A stretch of 64,000 bases of DNA. It comes from Pollenia angustigena (Eukaryota; Arthropoda; Insecta; Diptera; Polleniidae). Positions 45,533 through 57,384 of the stretch are shown one piece after another. Where the stretch lies: positions 168,002,478-168,066,477 of the forward strand of contig OV884058.1 in the NCBI GenBank assembly GCA_930367215.1, read 5' to 3'. A model generated the notes under the pieces. It saw only the letters and a program-made list of their open reading frames with translations. It was not told the DNA's origin and ran no database searches. Both the position numbers and the translations under genes were made by a program. The first letter of the stretch is position 1. Every line of letters starts with the position of its first letter.

Positions 45533-46120
45533 ATGGAGAGCTTCAGCTATAAAGAATTATCCGAAGAGTATTTTAAAAATAAAAAGGAGGAAGATGTTTT
45601 AAGTTACATTGAAGGAAAACTCAATTTATATTCCTGCAGCACTGAAATACGATCGGAACTGCAAAATAAAATAATCGATTTCGTCAAAAACTTAAAAAAG
45701 CGGTTCAAACAAGTTGGATGGAGTAAACCTAGATTTTACAACAGTTTTGCAAACTGGTTAGATGGCGAACTCAGTGTCCAGACATCTTCAGAAGGTACAA
45801 ATGAAAAGCACCTTGGGAGGCCAAATAAATCACTTGAGAACTGTAGCGATAGATCTAAAGGGCGGAAGCTTAAGGATATCAACGAAGAAATCGGAGATAC
45901 AAGTATTCAAGAAGCTTTGCTATATCAACTGCGATCACAAAAAGAACTCACAAAAGTCGATATTATTGAAAAAGTTTTTATCGCTAGTCCCAAGAGAACA
46001 AAACGGATTCTTAAGAGTATTCCAACGCCAAGCGATGAAAAACAGTTTTCAAATGAAGAGGCATTAGCATTATTTTTAGATTTGAAGTTAACAAAAGAGC
46101 AATATATTCAGCTAATATGA
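45533..46120 (+). CDS. Intact 195-residue protein of a CACWG-type transposon, function unknown
   Basis: Starts MESFSYKELSEEYFKNKKEE, a charged helical region; residues about 55-85 (LKKRFKQVGWSKPRFYNSFA) could be a small DNA-binding fold. Around residue 96 is LGRPNKSLENCSDRSKGRKL, a basic motif (GRPxKxxExxSxRxKxRK). The end, EALALFLDLKLTKEQYIQL, resembles a block that precedes the IDSSK part in the larger family seen at 9066. I recall both motifs from uncharacterised multicopy insect and cnidarian proteins, without a database check. If so, this is the N-terminal third as a stand-alone protein. No catalytic residues are visible. The frame is intact and has its own core promoter; a 19-base A run follows at about 46229. 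Confidence 0.6.
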   Translation: MESFSYKELSEEYFKNKKEEDVLSYIEGKLNLYSCSTEIRSELQNKIIDFVKNLKKRFKQVGWSKPRFYNSFANWLDGELSVQTSSEGTNEKHLGRPNKSLENCSDRSKGRKLKDINEEIGDTSIQEALLYQLRSQKELTKVDIIEKVFIASPKRTKRILKSIPTPSDEKQFSNEEALALFLDLKLTKEQYIQLI

Positions 46121-46399
46121 ATACGAATTTCTCCAGAAATATATAAAAATGTTTATATTTTTCAAAATTATAGTCAGTTTGACATTTTTACTCCCATATG
46201 CCCTATTCCAAATCAAATTTTTTAAACAAAAAAAAAAAAAAAAAATTATTTAAGTAAAAAATTCTAATAATTCAGCACACCGATTTTTATACATTTAGAA
46301 CAGTAATGTTTTCTAATATGTCCATTATTTTCTAGAAAATTCTGATCAATATCGAGTGGTAAATTGTATTGCCTTTATTGAACAAAAAAAAATTTAAAG

Positions 46400-46770
46400 C
46401 CGTTTTCCGGGATTGGGAATTTGGGTATTTGTTTATCAAAAATGGGGATGTTTTTTAGTCCACTGTTTTAAGAACTTTTCAATCTACATAACTGCCAAAA
46501 TTCATTATGATACCTTTATTCATGTTAGATTCATAGAATGTCAAACATTAAAATTATTAAAATATAGTGTAAATGAATAAAAGGGCTTTCAATATGAGTA
46601 AAAAATAATATTTTTAAGGTTTGACATTCTATAAATCTGACATGAACAAAGATATGCTAACGAAATTCGGCAGTTATATAGATTAAAAAGTTCTTAAAAT
46701 CAGTGGGCTGAAAAAATCCCACTTTTTTAATAAAAAAATACCATAGTTCTCAATCTCAATCATTAGCATT
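46400..46770. repeat. Palindrome with TTTAAGAACTTTT arms
   Basis: About 46445-46560 and 46610-46735 are inverted copies (AGTCCACTGTTTTAAGAACT / AGTTCTTAAAATCAGTGGGC), with further imperfect pairing outward. It sits near the right end of the CACWG element. It could be a nested MITE or a structural part of the element. Confidence 0.65.
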
Positions 46771-47119
46771 TTCATACCAAATGCTTAAAAACATCAAAAG
46801 TTCAAATTTGACCTTAAATTTCTCAACAACTACTGAACGGATTTTAACAAAATTAAAACTGTAAAAAAGTTCAAGAAGTCTTCTCTCCTGCAAAATTATC
46901 TCTATCGGTTCAAAAGTTACAGATTTTTGGCCGATGAAAAACGATTTTCAGCCACTGTGCGGTGTAGTTTTTGGATAAAAAAAACTATGTTTTTTACTCA
47001 ATTAAGAGCGTAAATATGAGATTAAATTGTCCATAACAATAACAACGTTGATTGAAAGTGGATTGAAAGCTTTTGTTTCCTTTTTATAATGACATTTTTG
47101 TTGTCATAATGAAAATTTA

Positions 47120-48081
47120 GGCTGTAGGAAATATCGCCCAAAGAAAAATGGCCCAAAAAAAAAAATGAAAAATCGCCCAAATGAAGAATCGCCCAAGCGA
47201 ACATGAAAAATGACCCAAAAAGGTAAATATGAAATTTTGCCCAAAAAAAACGAAAAAGGGCCCAAAAAGAAAATGAAAAATGACCCAAAAAGCATAAACG
47301 AATTTTTTCCCAAAAAATAAAAAAAAAAATTACTAAATTTGCAAAAAGTGTTTATTATTCATATAAATTTAGGTGACATGTCATAACGTCCAGTGTCGTA
47401 GTGTCCTTGGACACTTTTAAAGTGTCATAATGTCCATCGAAGACGAGGGCGAGGACGTTATGACACTTTGCAACGTCCGCAACTTAACCTTTAATCAAAA
47501 ATGTGTAAATTTTTTTTTAAAATACCGTTAAAATTTCAAGTGATTTTTTTAAAGATACTTATTTAACCATAATATGGTTGTCGGTGACAATGATTTGGTT
47601 AAATTAAACATAATATGGATAAAATATTTTTATAGCTCTTACTCCGGGTGTATATATTAAATATATATATCCAAAATAAGGATTTCATCTTCTATGGTAT
47701 AACAAATACTGGCTTCGCTAACTAAAGCTTCTCTGTATAGCCGGCCTTCGGCCGGGCGAAAGGATTTTCTCCTCTATGGTACAACAAAGACCGGCTTCGC
47801 TAACTAAAGCTTCTCTGTATAGCCGGCCTTCGGCCGGGCGCAAGGATTTTCTCTTTTATGGTCTAACAAAAACCGGTTTCGCTAAGTAAAGCTTCATTTT
47901 TCATAATGAAAAATCACCCAAATTTAAAAAACGAAAAATCACCCAACAATAACGATAAATAGCCCAAAAATTTTGGGCCATTTTTCATATGAAATCAGGC
48001 CCAATTTTACATGCAATTTTTTTGGGCGATTTTTCATTTTTTTTTTGGGCGATTTTTCTTTGGGCGATATTTCCTACAGCC
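47120..48081. mobile_element. Mutator-like non-autonomous element, 9-bp duplication, GGGCGATTTTTC repeats
   Basis: The ends GGCTGTAGGAAATATCGCCC are inverted over 30 bp or more, and the 9-bp duplication GAAAATTTA is perfect (47111-47119, 48082-48090). A 9-bp duplication with long ends points to the MULE group. Both arms consist of tandem degenerate copies of GAAAAATSGCCCAAA. The frames at 47022-47313 and 47973 are translations of these repeats, not genes. Another repeat block is nested at 47371-47900. Confidence 0.85.
47371..47900 (+). repeat. Partial copy of the GGTGGCATGTC MITE with 85-bp tandem units
   Basis: It starts GTGACATGTCATAACGTCCA, as in the MITE at 17235, then a GTGTCATAATGTCC-type palindrome. 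Next come almost three units of about 85 bp (ATGGTATAACAAA .. GGCTTCGCTAACTAAAGC .. AGCCGGCCTTCGGCCGGGCG). The matching right terminus is missing. The units carry a strong GGCCTTCGGCC hairpin. Confidence 0.75.
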
Positions 48082-48090
48082 GAAAATTTA

Positions 48091-49042
48091 AGTTTATGAA
48101 GGCAATTATTGAAATTTGTTGCTTTTATAAAAAAATTTTTGATTTCATAAATTTAATGGCATATTACATTAGATGTATGAAATAATGAAATCTTACATTT
48201 TTTGATTAACAATTAAACTTTTTTTTTAAGGAAACTATAATTTAGTATTAATTTATGAATATAGTCATGTTTGTATATTGTTTTTTTATGTTCCCAATTA
48301 AAATTTTTTGTTTAACTTGGACAAACTTAAGTTTTCATATATCCAATGAAAATTTTTAACGTAATTACGAAATCCAATGAAGCGATTTTAACGAAAATAC
48401 TTCATTATAACTATGAAATTCCATTTAGACAATGAAAATTTTCATTTACCAAGGAAATTTTTTTATGAAAATGATTCATTAAATATATGAAGAATTTTTC
48501 TTTCGGCGTACTTACAAAAAAAAAAAAAATCTATAAGAGTTTTGGAAATAGTATAAAAGAAGTGGATAATGATTTTTTACAACTTTATTTGTGTTTCATT
48601 TGTTTCGCAATAATAAATTATAGAAAAATCGTATTAAAAAGTATGAAGAGAATAATTATAAAAGAGTTTTAAAGCTTTTACAATTTTTATAAGAGTATTT
48701 ATTATAAGTCGTAAACGAGTTGAAAAAGCGGCTAAATGCCAAAATATTATAAGACTTTATTAAAGAGGCGAAAAAAGTTATTTCCTAAAGAAATTTTAAC
48801 AAGTGTTTTACTTATAAGAATCAAAGTAAATATAAAATAATTTTGAAATGTATATAGAGCCATAACCAAATGTTATTACACAGTTGTTAAAATTTAATTT
48901 AAACAAGCCAATATTTTTTGGATAGATGTAAGATATAAAAAATCAGCGGTAAAGGCTTTTGAAGAAGTACAAATTTCATCTTTTTTCTATAAACTTTGAT
49001 GCTGATTTTTTATATCTAACAACAATGCACTCTATACCCTTC
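48091..49042. other. AT-rich intron stretch, no gene
   Basis: 48350-48490 repeats ATGAAATTNTTTCATT-like text, similar to 40545-40690, which may be an old low-complexity repeat. Nothing else is seen. Confidence 0.4.
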
Positions 49043-49044
49043 TG

Positions 49045-51500
49045 CACGCATAAAAAAACATGGTGGTGGTAAAAATTTTCTAATAGCAACATAACATGAT
49101 AAGAATTATGATTGTAGTCATCATATTACGATTATTGTTGAATCATATTATGATCAAATACATTCGTGATATTACATCATAATATTTTTCCCTTAATTAT
49201 ATTCTCTTATCATGTTAATCATAACAGGATAAAAAGTAATCATATTACTGTCATGTTAATCGTAATATGTTACGAAGTAATCATATTATTATCACGTTAA
49301 TCATAATAAATTTAGAAGTAATCATATAATGATACAGTGTGCTGTCACAACAATAAAAAATAAATTTAAATTAATTTGCATAGATTTTTTATTTTGTGGC
49401 ACTTAACAATTTTTTTTAATGTAAATTAAATTTCTATATTTTTTGAATTTTTTTGCACTGGTTTTTTTAATGAGTATTTATTTTGAATTGTTTAACCACT
49501 CACCCAAAATAATTCAAATAACTCCACAGGCATATTTAAAACAAACGACACAACTAATTGAAAATTACAAATGGCGCTAACGTAATATTATTAGAGTAAA
49601 CATATTCTGCTTGCTTCTTAAGCATACTATGACTAAACGTATAGAAAGTTATGATGTTATGGCTATTAAATATCGATACCTTCCCATAAAAATGTATTAA
49701 GTGACACTTTTTTCGAAAACGATTTTTTGATGTGGCACTATACTAGAAGTTAAGCGCCACATTTTGGCCTGGGTTTCGCTGCCCTATCATGGATGTAAAG
49801 GAAACTAGAGAGAAAATAAAATTGTATCAACCGTCAAGTTTTCTCATTGGAATAAAGTTGCTCCCTGAAATTTGTATTATCCGCCAAAGAAATTATGCTA
49901 AGCCACATTTTTAAAAATGTAATTGTCGTAAGCAACAAAAGGTCCACACAAAAATTTTTTTAGATGTCGCTTAGTTTAACTGAAATTGTCGCTTAGCACA
50001 CTCATCCAACTAGAACTTGATCCATTTTTGTCGCTTATAACACTCCGGATTATGATTGTCTTTGAGTTTAAATAATTTTTCTATGACGTACGCTACTGCA
50101 TTTTTCCCATTTATTTTGTGTGTGTGTGTGTTTTTTGTTTGTCTCGTCGCGACGCGTCGGTTGTAAGCGTATTGGCAGAGACAGACAAAGAAAATGATTT
50201 GTCTGACAATCAAAACGATTATTAATAATCTTAAAAATTCCGTTTTGATCTCTAATTGCGATTTCTTTTCTGAGAAATATGTTGCATTAATGTTACATGT
50301 TCTACAATTTTGTGTTCGTTTGTACAAAAAATACAACTGTGGGAAAATTTTTCAAGTTTTTTTGTGAATATGTGGATAAAAAACATGCAAGACATGTTGC
50401 ATATTTTACCCTTACTTTAACTTAAGGTGTTCAAACTGCCCTGTTTTACAACTTTGGTACTTAATTCTTTATTTGTACAATAAATAATAAATAATATTTT
50501 TTTGTCATAACTCATACCGCTCATAATTTTGTAAAAAAATTGCTTTAAAACAAAATATAAATATATTTCCACATTAAAATAAAAAATTCTATTTATTTTA
50601 TAATCGTTTTAATTTTGCTAAGCCATAAGTGATGTCAATATTTGTTTCCAAGCCATAAAAGCGTGCAGAAAGCGCTCAAATAGCTTTAAAAATAGCTCAT
50701 GAAGTACATTAATGATGGAAGTGTAAAAGTTGTTAATAAAAGCTGCTAATTGTGTTCTATTGAAATTGCACATCATGCAACACTTCCAGTGATTATAGGT
50801 AACATTAGAAAATTTTGCATGTATATACTGTAACATATTTTTCTCAGAAAAGAAATCACCTATCAATGACACTTATCATTCTTAAATTTTTGTTTTGAAA
50901 TAAATGTTTTGCTACTTTTTATATAGATTTGTATCTATTTTATTGTTTAACAGAAAAAATAAAAAATGAATTTAACGACACAATTTATTTCAAACCTTTA
51001 TTTTTTGTGTCCATGTCAATGTTTAAAGCGCCATTTACCATTGTATCAAGCGCCAATGTCTTGACCACGAAACTGTACTAAGCGACAAAAACGTTTTATC
51101 TGATTAAAATTTTGGTTTTGCAATGATGTCAAGTTTTGTATTCTGAAAATCGCTTTCCAAATATGTTCCTTTCAATAAAATACACAAATAAATAACTAAA
51201 TGAGACGGTTTTTTCGTTTGCTACACAATTTAAGAAATGTCGCTTAATACATTCTTATGGGAAGGTATCGATATCATGAACTGATTGTTAGTAATATAAT
51301 ATGTTTTCAAAGTTATCATTATTTTTTAGGCAACAATACTCAAATTTATAATTTCGATAACCATTGATATGTTTACAGTAACTATAATATTGCTTATATT
51401 TAATAAAAATAACAGTTTTTGTTTACAACAACAATATATTGTTATAATAAACATAGCGTAGTTGCCGTAACCATGCCCAACCATATTTTTTCTCTGCGTG
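49045..51500. mobile_element. CACGCA-ended element, copy 2
   Basis: The ends CACGCATAAAAAAACATGG and (complement) CACGCAGAGAAAAAATATGG match copy 1 at 9411-11585, and TG flanks both sides again. The AATCATATTATGA-rich left part and the right part ending GCCGTAACCATGCCCAACCA align with copy 1. The middle is interrupted by a 1.6-kb element at almost the same place where copy 1 has a different insertion. Confidence 0.8.
49673..51271. mobile_element. 1.6-kb element with TCGATACCTTCCCATAA ends and AAGCGMCA motifs
   Basis: About 33-bp inverted ends (TCGATACCTTCCCATAAAAA ..) with TA on both sides (49671-49672, 51272-51273). Within about 350 bp of each end the motif TTAAGCGMCA occurs many times in both orientations, a likely array of transposase-binding sites. 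Minus-strand frames at 50010 and 50618 (108 and 84 codons) have no recognisable homology. The outer bases match the MITE at 29270. Tc1/mariner-like target, but no transposase. Confidence 0.85.
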
Positions 51501-51502
51501 TG

Positions 51503-52214
51503 GCAGCACATCAGCAACCATTTTGTTCCACATTTTTTCAACAAAAAACATTGGATTTCTTTGAAAAATTTTCTTAATTTTTTCAAATATTTGACTGTGC
51601 CTGTAGATAAAAGTAACGTGTGCATAAATACAAAAAAAAAAAAAACTAACAACAGATATTATTTAAGAAGCTTTATAAGAGTTTAAGAAAATAAATTTTT
51701 AGAAAAATATATGCTAGCTTAAGTAACGTATTTTACAGTTTTTAGAAATCGATAAAAGTGATATATAAAACCGTATAAGTGCTAAGACGTTTCAAAAATT
51801 AAATCCATTCTGTACTTTTAAAAAAGTGTAAGAAATTAAATAAAAGCTTTAGAAAACTATATCAAAGCTGAATAATAGTCAGTATCTTAAAGAAATCTTT
51901 AAACATTTTAAAACATTTTTCAAAAAATTTTATTAAAATTATGTAAAACTGTGTCCATGTTCTGTGGCACTCGCGGCGAGAAACTTTACGATTGAAATAT
52001 GAGAAATTAAACAAAAATGTCATTAAATGAAACAAACAGCTGTTTTTCTCGTTTAACTGCGTCTGTAAAATTTTGCCGGTTAATAGCCGTCACATAAGGA
52101 AATGACTCGCCAATTTACAGAAAAAGTGTGTCTGTAAAATTTCTGTGAAAAAGTTCCCGCTTAGAACTGTTAAATAAACTCACGAATAAAAACGGGGCAA
52201 GAAAAAATGTTAAC
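51503..52214. other. Intron stretch, no gene
   Basis: AT-rich; a short GTCGAAACT-poor spacer with no boundary or ORF worth naming. Confidence 0.4.
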
Positions 52215-52890
52215 AATAAAAACAAGTAAGAAAGTATAGTCGGTCAAGCCCAACCATATGATACCCTACACCACAGTTTTTAAAAACACATCTTGCTTAT
52301 GTGTCCATGTAAATATGGATTTATCTATGTTTATAAACTTCATGAAAATCGGTTTGAAAGTTTGTGAGAGGCAGAAGTTGCCCCCTGCCTCCCCTTGTGG
52401 TCTCTATAGATATGGATCTATCTATGTTTTAAATTTAATTAAAAAATCGGTTGGAGAGGCAGAAATTGCCCCTATCTCCCCTCGTGGTCCGATTTTTTTA
52501 AAAATTTATACATTTTGTGTCCATATAGTTATGGTTCTATCTATGTTTTAAATTTCATTTAAATCGGTTTACTAGTTTCTGAGAGGTAGAAATTTCCCCC
52601 TATCTTCCCTTGTGGTCATACGATTCGGCCCATTTTCAACAGTATTGGTCCTTGTGCCAATAAGAACCTATGACCCAAATTATCAAATTATCTCCAAAAT
52701 TGCGACTTGTACTTTGCGCACAAGGTTACATGGACAGCCAGCCGGACGGACATCGTTATTTCGACTCAGAAAGTGATTCTGAGTAGATCGGTATACTTTA
52801 AGGTGGGTCTAGGACCACTATTTTAAGGCGTTACACACATCAGCACAAATGCATAATACCCTCTCCACTATTGTGGTGTGGTTATAAATT
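52215..52890 (+). repeat. Dispersed repeat (AACAAGTAAGAAAGTATAG .. GTGGTGTGGTTATAAA)
   Basis: Starts AAAAACAAGTAAGAAAGTAT, then GTCGGTCAAGCC; ends CTCTCCACTATTGTGGTGTG. The core repeats a phrase ending AATCGGTTT about three times at roughly 120-base spacing, each followed by CCCC..TCTCCC-type text. Same family as 39390-39705. The apparent 97-codon frame is a by-product of the periodic repeat. Confidence 0.65.
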
Positions 52891-55800
52891 CTTATTCAAA
52901 ATGCAAAATGCAGAGAATAACAATAATTATATTTTGTTCCTGGCACATTTTTTCATTGTTTTATTATTTTGCTTTTAAAATTTTTATAAAATATTCGAAT
53001 GTTTTCAAAGCTCTTTTGCAAACAACACACATTAAATTCGCACATTTTTAAATTTTAGTAAATTTTGGTCGCCGTCAACAATATGAATGACTGGCGTTCT
53101 CATCCGCTGCACTGTCACATTTGCTCCGAGTGTAGTATTATGACATTTATGACGTAACGACGTAATCACTTTTAATAGTTTTCGACATGAGTTACAGATG
53201 CAGTTTTTTCTCACTTTTCGATGCGAGAAGTTCTCACTAAAGTTGGTGAACATGGGTACTGTATAAAAATTGTATAAAAATTTTAGGAGCTTTTATAAGA
53301 GTTAAAAGCGGTTTTGTCTAAACTAAGTATATCAGATTTTTTTTTTAATTAGAACTTAAGAAAACTGTATACGATTTTTGGAATAATTTAAAGGAAACTG
53401 CTACCTACAATTAACCGGCCGTGCTCGTCGTTGGGGTGTGTTCTTGTCCCCTATAAGGTATGTGCTAATCTCGCTACAATGAACTTTAAATTTAGGTAGC
53501 TTATTTCAACGAAATGTAAATGACAGTATAGAAAGGAATATAGATGAATTTTGTTGATTTGAGTTAGGTGAAATTTCTATTCCCTTCTCAATCCTCCCAC
53601 CATACTGGCCTAGCTAATAATGACAAGCGCCAGTCCTAAAATACTTACTGACTTATCTTTATGACTCCACCTTTCGTAAACTTATGATAGTTAAAAGCAT
53701 AAAATTCCATTTCAAAGCAATCTAACAAAACTAAAATCATTTTATTTAATTTAGTATATTATTAAAATTTGACTAATATCAATAACAATTCTTGATTCAA
53801 GATAAATAAATTATAGTTTAATATTTAAAATGAAATATGGTCACTTTTCTTATTTCGCAAATATTTTAAATTTCTGGTTTTTATAAATAAAACCAAATAA
53901 AAATCTTAACAGGAAAACCAAATAAAAGAAAAGAATTTATTTTATAATTATGAATATCTTTTAGGATGAATTTTAAGGGGTTCCCTTCAAAAAATAAATA
54001 AATGAAGTCGTTAAAAGTTTCAGTTATTTAATAAAACTGAATAGAAGATATTCATGCACTATAAAAAAATAGAAATGTAATAAAATTATATAAATAAAAT
54101 AAAAAAAAAATAACTTACATTATTACTTCCCACGAAGTCTGCAAGCGCTCGTAGACGGCTGAGAAATTTGCTGGCAAAAATTAAATTTAAGATTTGGCTT
54201 TTCGAATAGTAAAAAAAAAACTAATTAACTTTTAGGTAATTTAAGATATAAAAAGATTACTTGAAATTAACGTTAAGAAATGATTATTTGATATTAACTT
54301 GAATTAATGAATTTAACAAGTTCAATAATAATAAAAAAAAACAAATTGCAAAATACGGTAGGAGGGGAGAAAGTAAATTCTCCCCCAAAAGAGGTAAATG
54401 ATGTATATCCTCCCTTCTTGAGTAAACGTATTGAAGGGTCACCCTAATAAAAAAAAAAAATCAGCTACTTCCTGTTAAATATCGCACGACAATCACGTTA
54501 TGTGGTTTTGTTTTTCCTTTCTTTCTTCTTCTCCGCTGAGGAGAAATGAATTTCTATTTTCTTTCAGAAACTTTTGCCAGTTGCACGAAATTGTTGTAGT
54601 TTCCCCAGAAAAACTAAAAACGAGCACCTAATAATTCATTTTAACAAAAAAAATTTCCTATATTGGATAAAGTGTGTCAATTCCTTACCAGATTTCACAA
54701 AATCCTTTGGCTGGTACTTAAAAACTATAAGTGCCTTGCTTTTCACAAATTATTTCAATATCCGTAATTAACTCTCTGCTTTTATATAAAAATAACTACT
54801 TTTTTTTACAATTTTCAACAGAAAATGAAAATTTATTTGAAATATTTGAAAACCCAAAATTCAAAACTTACTAGCCTAAATAAATTAATAAATAAACAAG
54901 TTAATTTTATTTAAAATTTATACTCTCAAAAAAAAAAAAAATAAATTAAACAGAGGAAATTAGTACAGGTGCGATAAAATCGACATCACAAAACGGTATA
55001 AGAATTCTAAAAAAGTTTTAGGAGCCATATTAATTATAAGAATAACAAATAAAATTTAAAGAAAGCCTTTAGAAAACGATTCGTGCTTATTTTGTGGATC
55101 ATATATTATTATACAATACCGCTGAGTAACAGAAAGATGCGTAACCGGATATAAAGTTGCAATTATACTAAATTAAATTGTATTCCTTCGACCTTTTTTT
55201 GATTAACAATAGAAAGCATTTTCGAACTGGTGGCCAATAATTTGTTTGTGTATTTTTTTAATTGCTTTTTATTGTTTTCAATTATATATTAATATTATTA
55301 TACCACTTTTAAAAGGTTTATATACTTTTTACACACTCTTTTACATTTAAAAATAAACATAAAAAAATAAATATGCAAAAAGAAAATGTTTATCCTTAAA
55401 ATCATTTTTTATATATTGTTTTTATGAACTAGTTCGTGTGTAAGAGTAATTGCACAAAATAAGCAAATTCAATAATGATTTCAATCATTGAGTTTTATTT
55501 AAAATAATAATATACATTACATGTATACCAATACACAATCTACACACATGAGTGCTTTCAAGGTAATGCGATACTACATTGAATTGAAGAATAAATTGTA
55601 ATCAATATTTGCTCATATTGTCAATGCAAACACGACAACTTTTAGAAGTAAATTTTGTGTATAAATAAATTAATGTTTATTTTAAATTACACACGCATTG
55701 AAGTACAATTATCCATACATTTTATTGTACATTGTGAGCTAAAAGTATGAGTCTGACAAGTATTACTGCCATTATTTAAAAAAAGTGTTGAATGGTGATA

Positions 55801-56043
55801 GTAAAAAACTTATTTATTGTGAACTTAATGCAATTTAGCGTAGAGTAGTTAATAACAGCTTTTATTTCTTAATAAACTTTTTGTAAAATGCATATGAAAT
55901 CATAAATTCCATTAGCAATCAATTGCTGCTAATTGAATGTGAGTGGAAGTTATTTATAGTTTAATTTGAATAACTTTTTCACAGAACGCAAAAAGGAGTT
56001 TTATAGATACTGAGTAAAATTTTGGGGAAAAATTTTAAAAGTT
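52891..56043. other. 3-kb intron stretch with no recognisable element
   Basis: The longest element-free part of the intron. 53410-53640 is less AT-rich and 54360-54450 is purine/pyrimidine-biased (GGAGGGGAGAAAG .. CTCCCTTCTTG). No coding similarity. If the intron holds an enhancer, this stretch is a reasonable place for it, but nothing in the sequence proves that. Confidence 0.4.
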
Positions 56044-56046
56044 TAA

Positions 56047-56320
56047 GGCCCTAAATTTATAAAACGCAACGCAATCCCAAAAATAACATTGAAAGCAAAA
56101 ACAATGTCAACAAGTTTTCAAAATTTTATTGTTGCTTTCTACAGAAATACATATTGCGTTTTAAAATTATCAACGCCACAAGATATGCAGCGTTTAAAAT
56201 TTAAAAATTCAATATACATTTCTATAGAAAACAACAACAAAATTATGAAATATTTTCGATTTTGTTTTTGCTTTCAATATAATTGTTGGCGTTGCGTGTG
56301 CGTTTTACAAATTTAGGGCC
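56047..56320. mobile_element. Harbinger-like MITE with GGCCCTAAATTT ends
   Basis: The ends GGCCCTAAATTTATAAAACG and CGTTTTACAAATTTAGGGCC are inverted, with TAA on both sides (56044-56046, 56321-56323). 274 bp, non-coding. The 75-codon frame inside is spurious. Confidence 0.88.
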
Positions 56321-56384
56321 TAAATTAAATTAAATTTAAATTTTCAGATAATTAATTAAAATAATAACATGAACAAATACGACA

Positions 56385-57066
56385 GTTGTGAACAACCCCT
56401 CATAATTTAGTGTGCTATTTTGAATTTAAATCGGCTGATTTAAAAAAATAAATATTTTCCTAAGATCAAAATATTTTTTAATTCTAATCCATCAATTAAT
56501 AAATTTAATTCGATCTTTCCTGACTATTTTCCATTTTTCAGACGCAAACCACAAACAATTTTTTTTGTTTGCTTACCAAACATCAGAGTCCTGAGCCGAT
56601 CTAATTTGACGCCGCATGTGTTTTGTTGCAAAAATTGCTAGCCGCAGGCTAAATTCGGATTTTAGCCGGATAAAACTTGACCATCAACGGCGACGGCTAC
56701 AAAATTATAGCCGCTCGGCTCAGCCGCTCAGCGCAGGTCTTTTCTGATTAATTACGACAGCACAATAAACATAGCAAGCAAAGTTTTATTAATTTAAGAC
56801 ACTTTTTGTTAACAAAGCAACAACATTTGAGTGCCCCGGTAGGCTAGCTAGTAGTGAGCTAGTCTATCAACCTCGGGGTTGCGGGTTCGATTCCCGCCAG
56901 AGACTCTGGTTTCTTTCCTGCAGACAAGCGTCAAGCTTCGCGGGGATTAGCATAGGGAATTACAAAATTTAAAAAAAAAAATAAAAAAAAAAAAAATTTA
57001 ACCATTGTAAAATGTTAGAACATTATGACAATACAACAAGATAACACACCTTGTGAATACCCCAAA
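56385..57066. mobile_element. DNA element with TTGGGGTATTCACAAGGTGT ends, copy 2 (inverted, truncated)
   Basis: Reverse complement of the element at 5162-6207, ending ACACCTTGTGAATACCCCAA. The far end is missing: it begins at the CGACAGTTGTGAACAACCCC part. It lacks the 478-bp insert of copy 1 but carries a SINE instead. Confidence 0.75.
56829..57000 (+). repeat. tRNA-derived SINE, CCCCGGTAGGCTAGC family
   Basis: Head GTGCCCCGGTAGGCTAGCTA, box B GGTTCGATTCCCGCC, then a unique part (TTTCCTGCAGACAAGCGTC ..) and an A-rich tail of about 35 bases. Copy 1 of the host element gives the empty site. It is the fuller of the two copies; the other is at 40745-40831. Acceptor-stem pairing of a real tRNA is absent. 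Confidence 0.8.
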
Positions 57067-57384
57067 TATAAGGTTATTTAAAATATTTTGTTTATCGTGC
57101 TTAATTCCCAGATTTTATTCTTGATAAAAACATTGAAATTTATTGTTGATGGGATAACCTATTCCTATGCGCATTTCACTGGTTGCTTAGGCCAGATCGT
57201 CAGGAAACTTCCTCCAAAGATTTTAGAAAAACTAAACAAAAAGCTGTTAAGCGAATAAGAGTTATAAGCAACAGTTTTACTTGTAACAATATCAAAGCTT
57301 AAACAAAAACACCAACAATAAGCAGTGAGCTTATATTTTCTTACATTCCCCACTACAATTGGTTGGAATTTTTGCTCTTTTTTT

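Larger units (their letters stand above)
40834..46960 (+). mobile_element. 6.1-kb DNA element with GCACWGTGGCTGAAAA ends
   Basis: The left end GCACTGTGGCTGAAAA and the complement of the right end GCACAGTGGCTGAAAA continue as inverted repeats for about 36 bp (to TTTCATCGGCCAAAA). GGT flanks both sides (40831-40833, 46961-46963), a 3-bp duplication. The CACWG motif and the short duplication again suggest the CMC group. The interior has tandem subterminal repeats (about 41090-41300 and 41800-41920), a nested non-LTR element, an intact 195-codon ORF with a core promoter, and a 370-bp palindrome. Confidence 0.7.

Noticed and set aside
47022..47313. Overlapping minus-strand frames rich in F, G, W and L that look like membrane proteins
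   Set aside because: They are translations of the GAAAAATSGCCCAAA tandem repeat in the arm of the Mutator-like element.
50010..50872. Minus-strand frames of 108 and 84 codons as possible transposase
   Set aside because: No motif of any transposase and low-complexity composition; they lie between subterminal motif arrays.
56829..56905. A tRNA gene (clear box B)
   Set aside because: No acceptor-stem pairing and a SINE-like tail; a second diverged copy exists at 40745.
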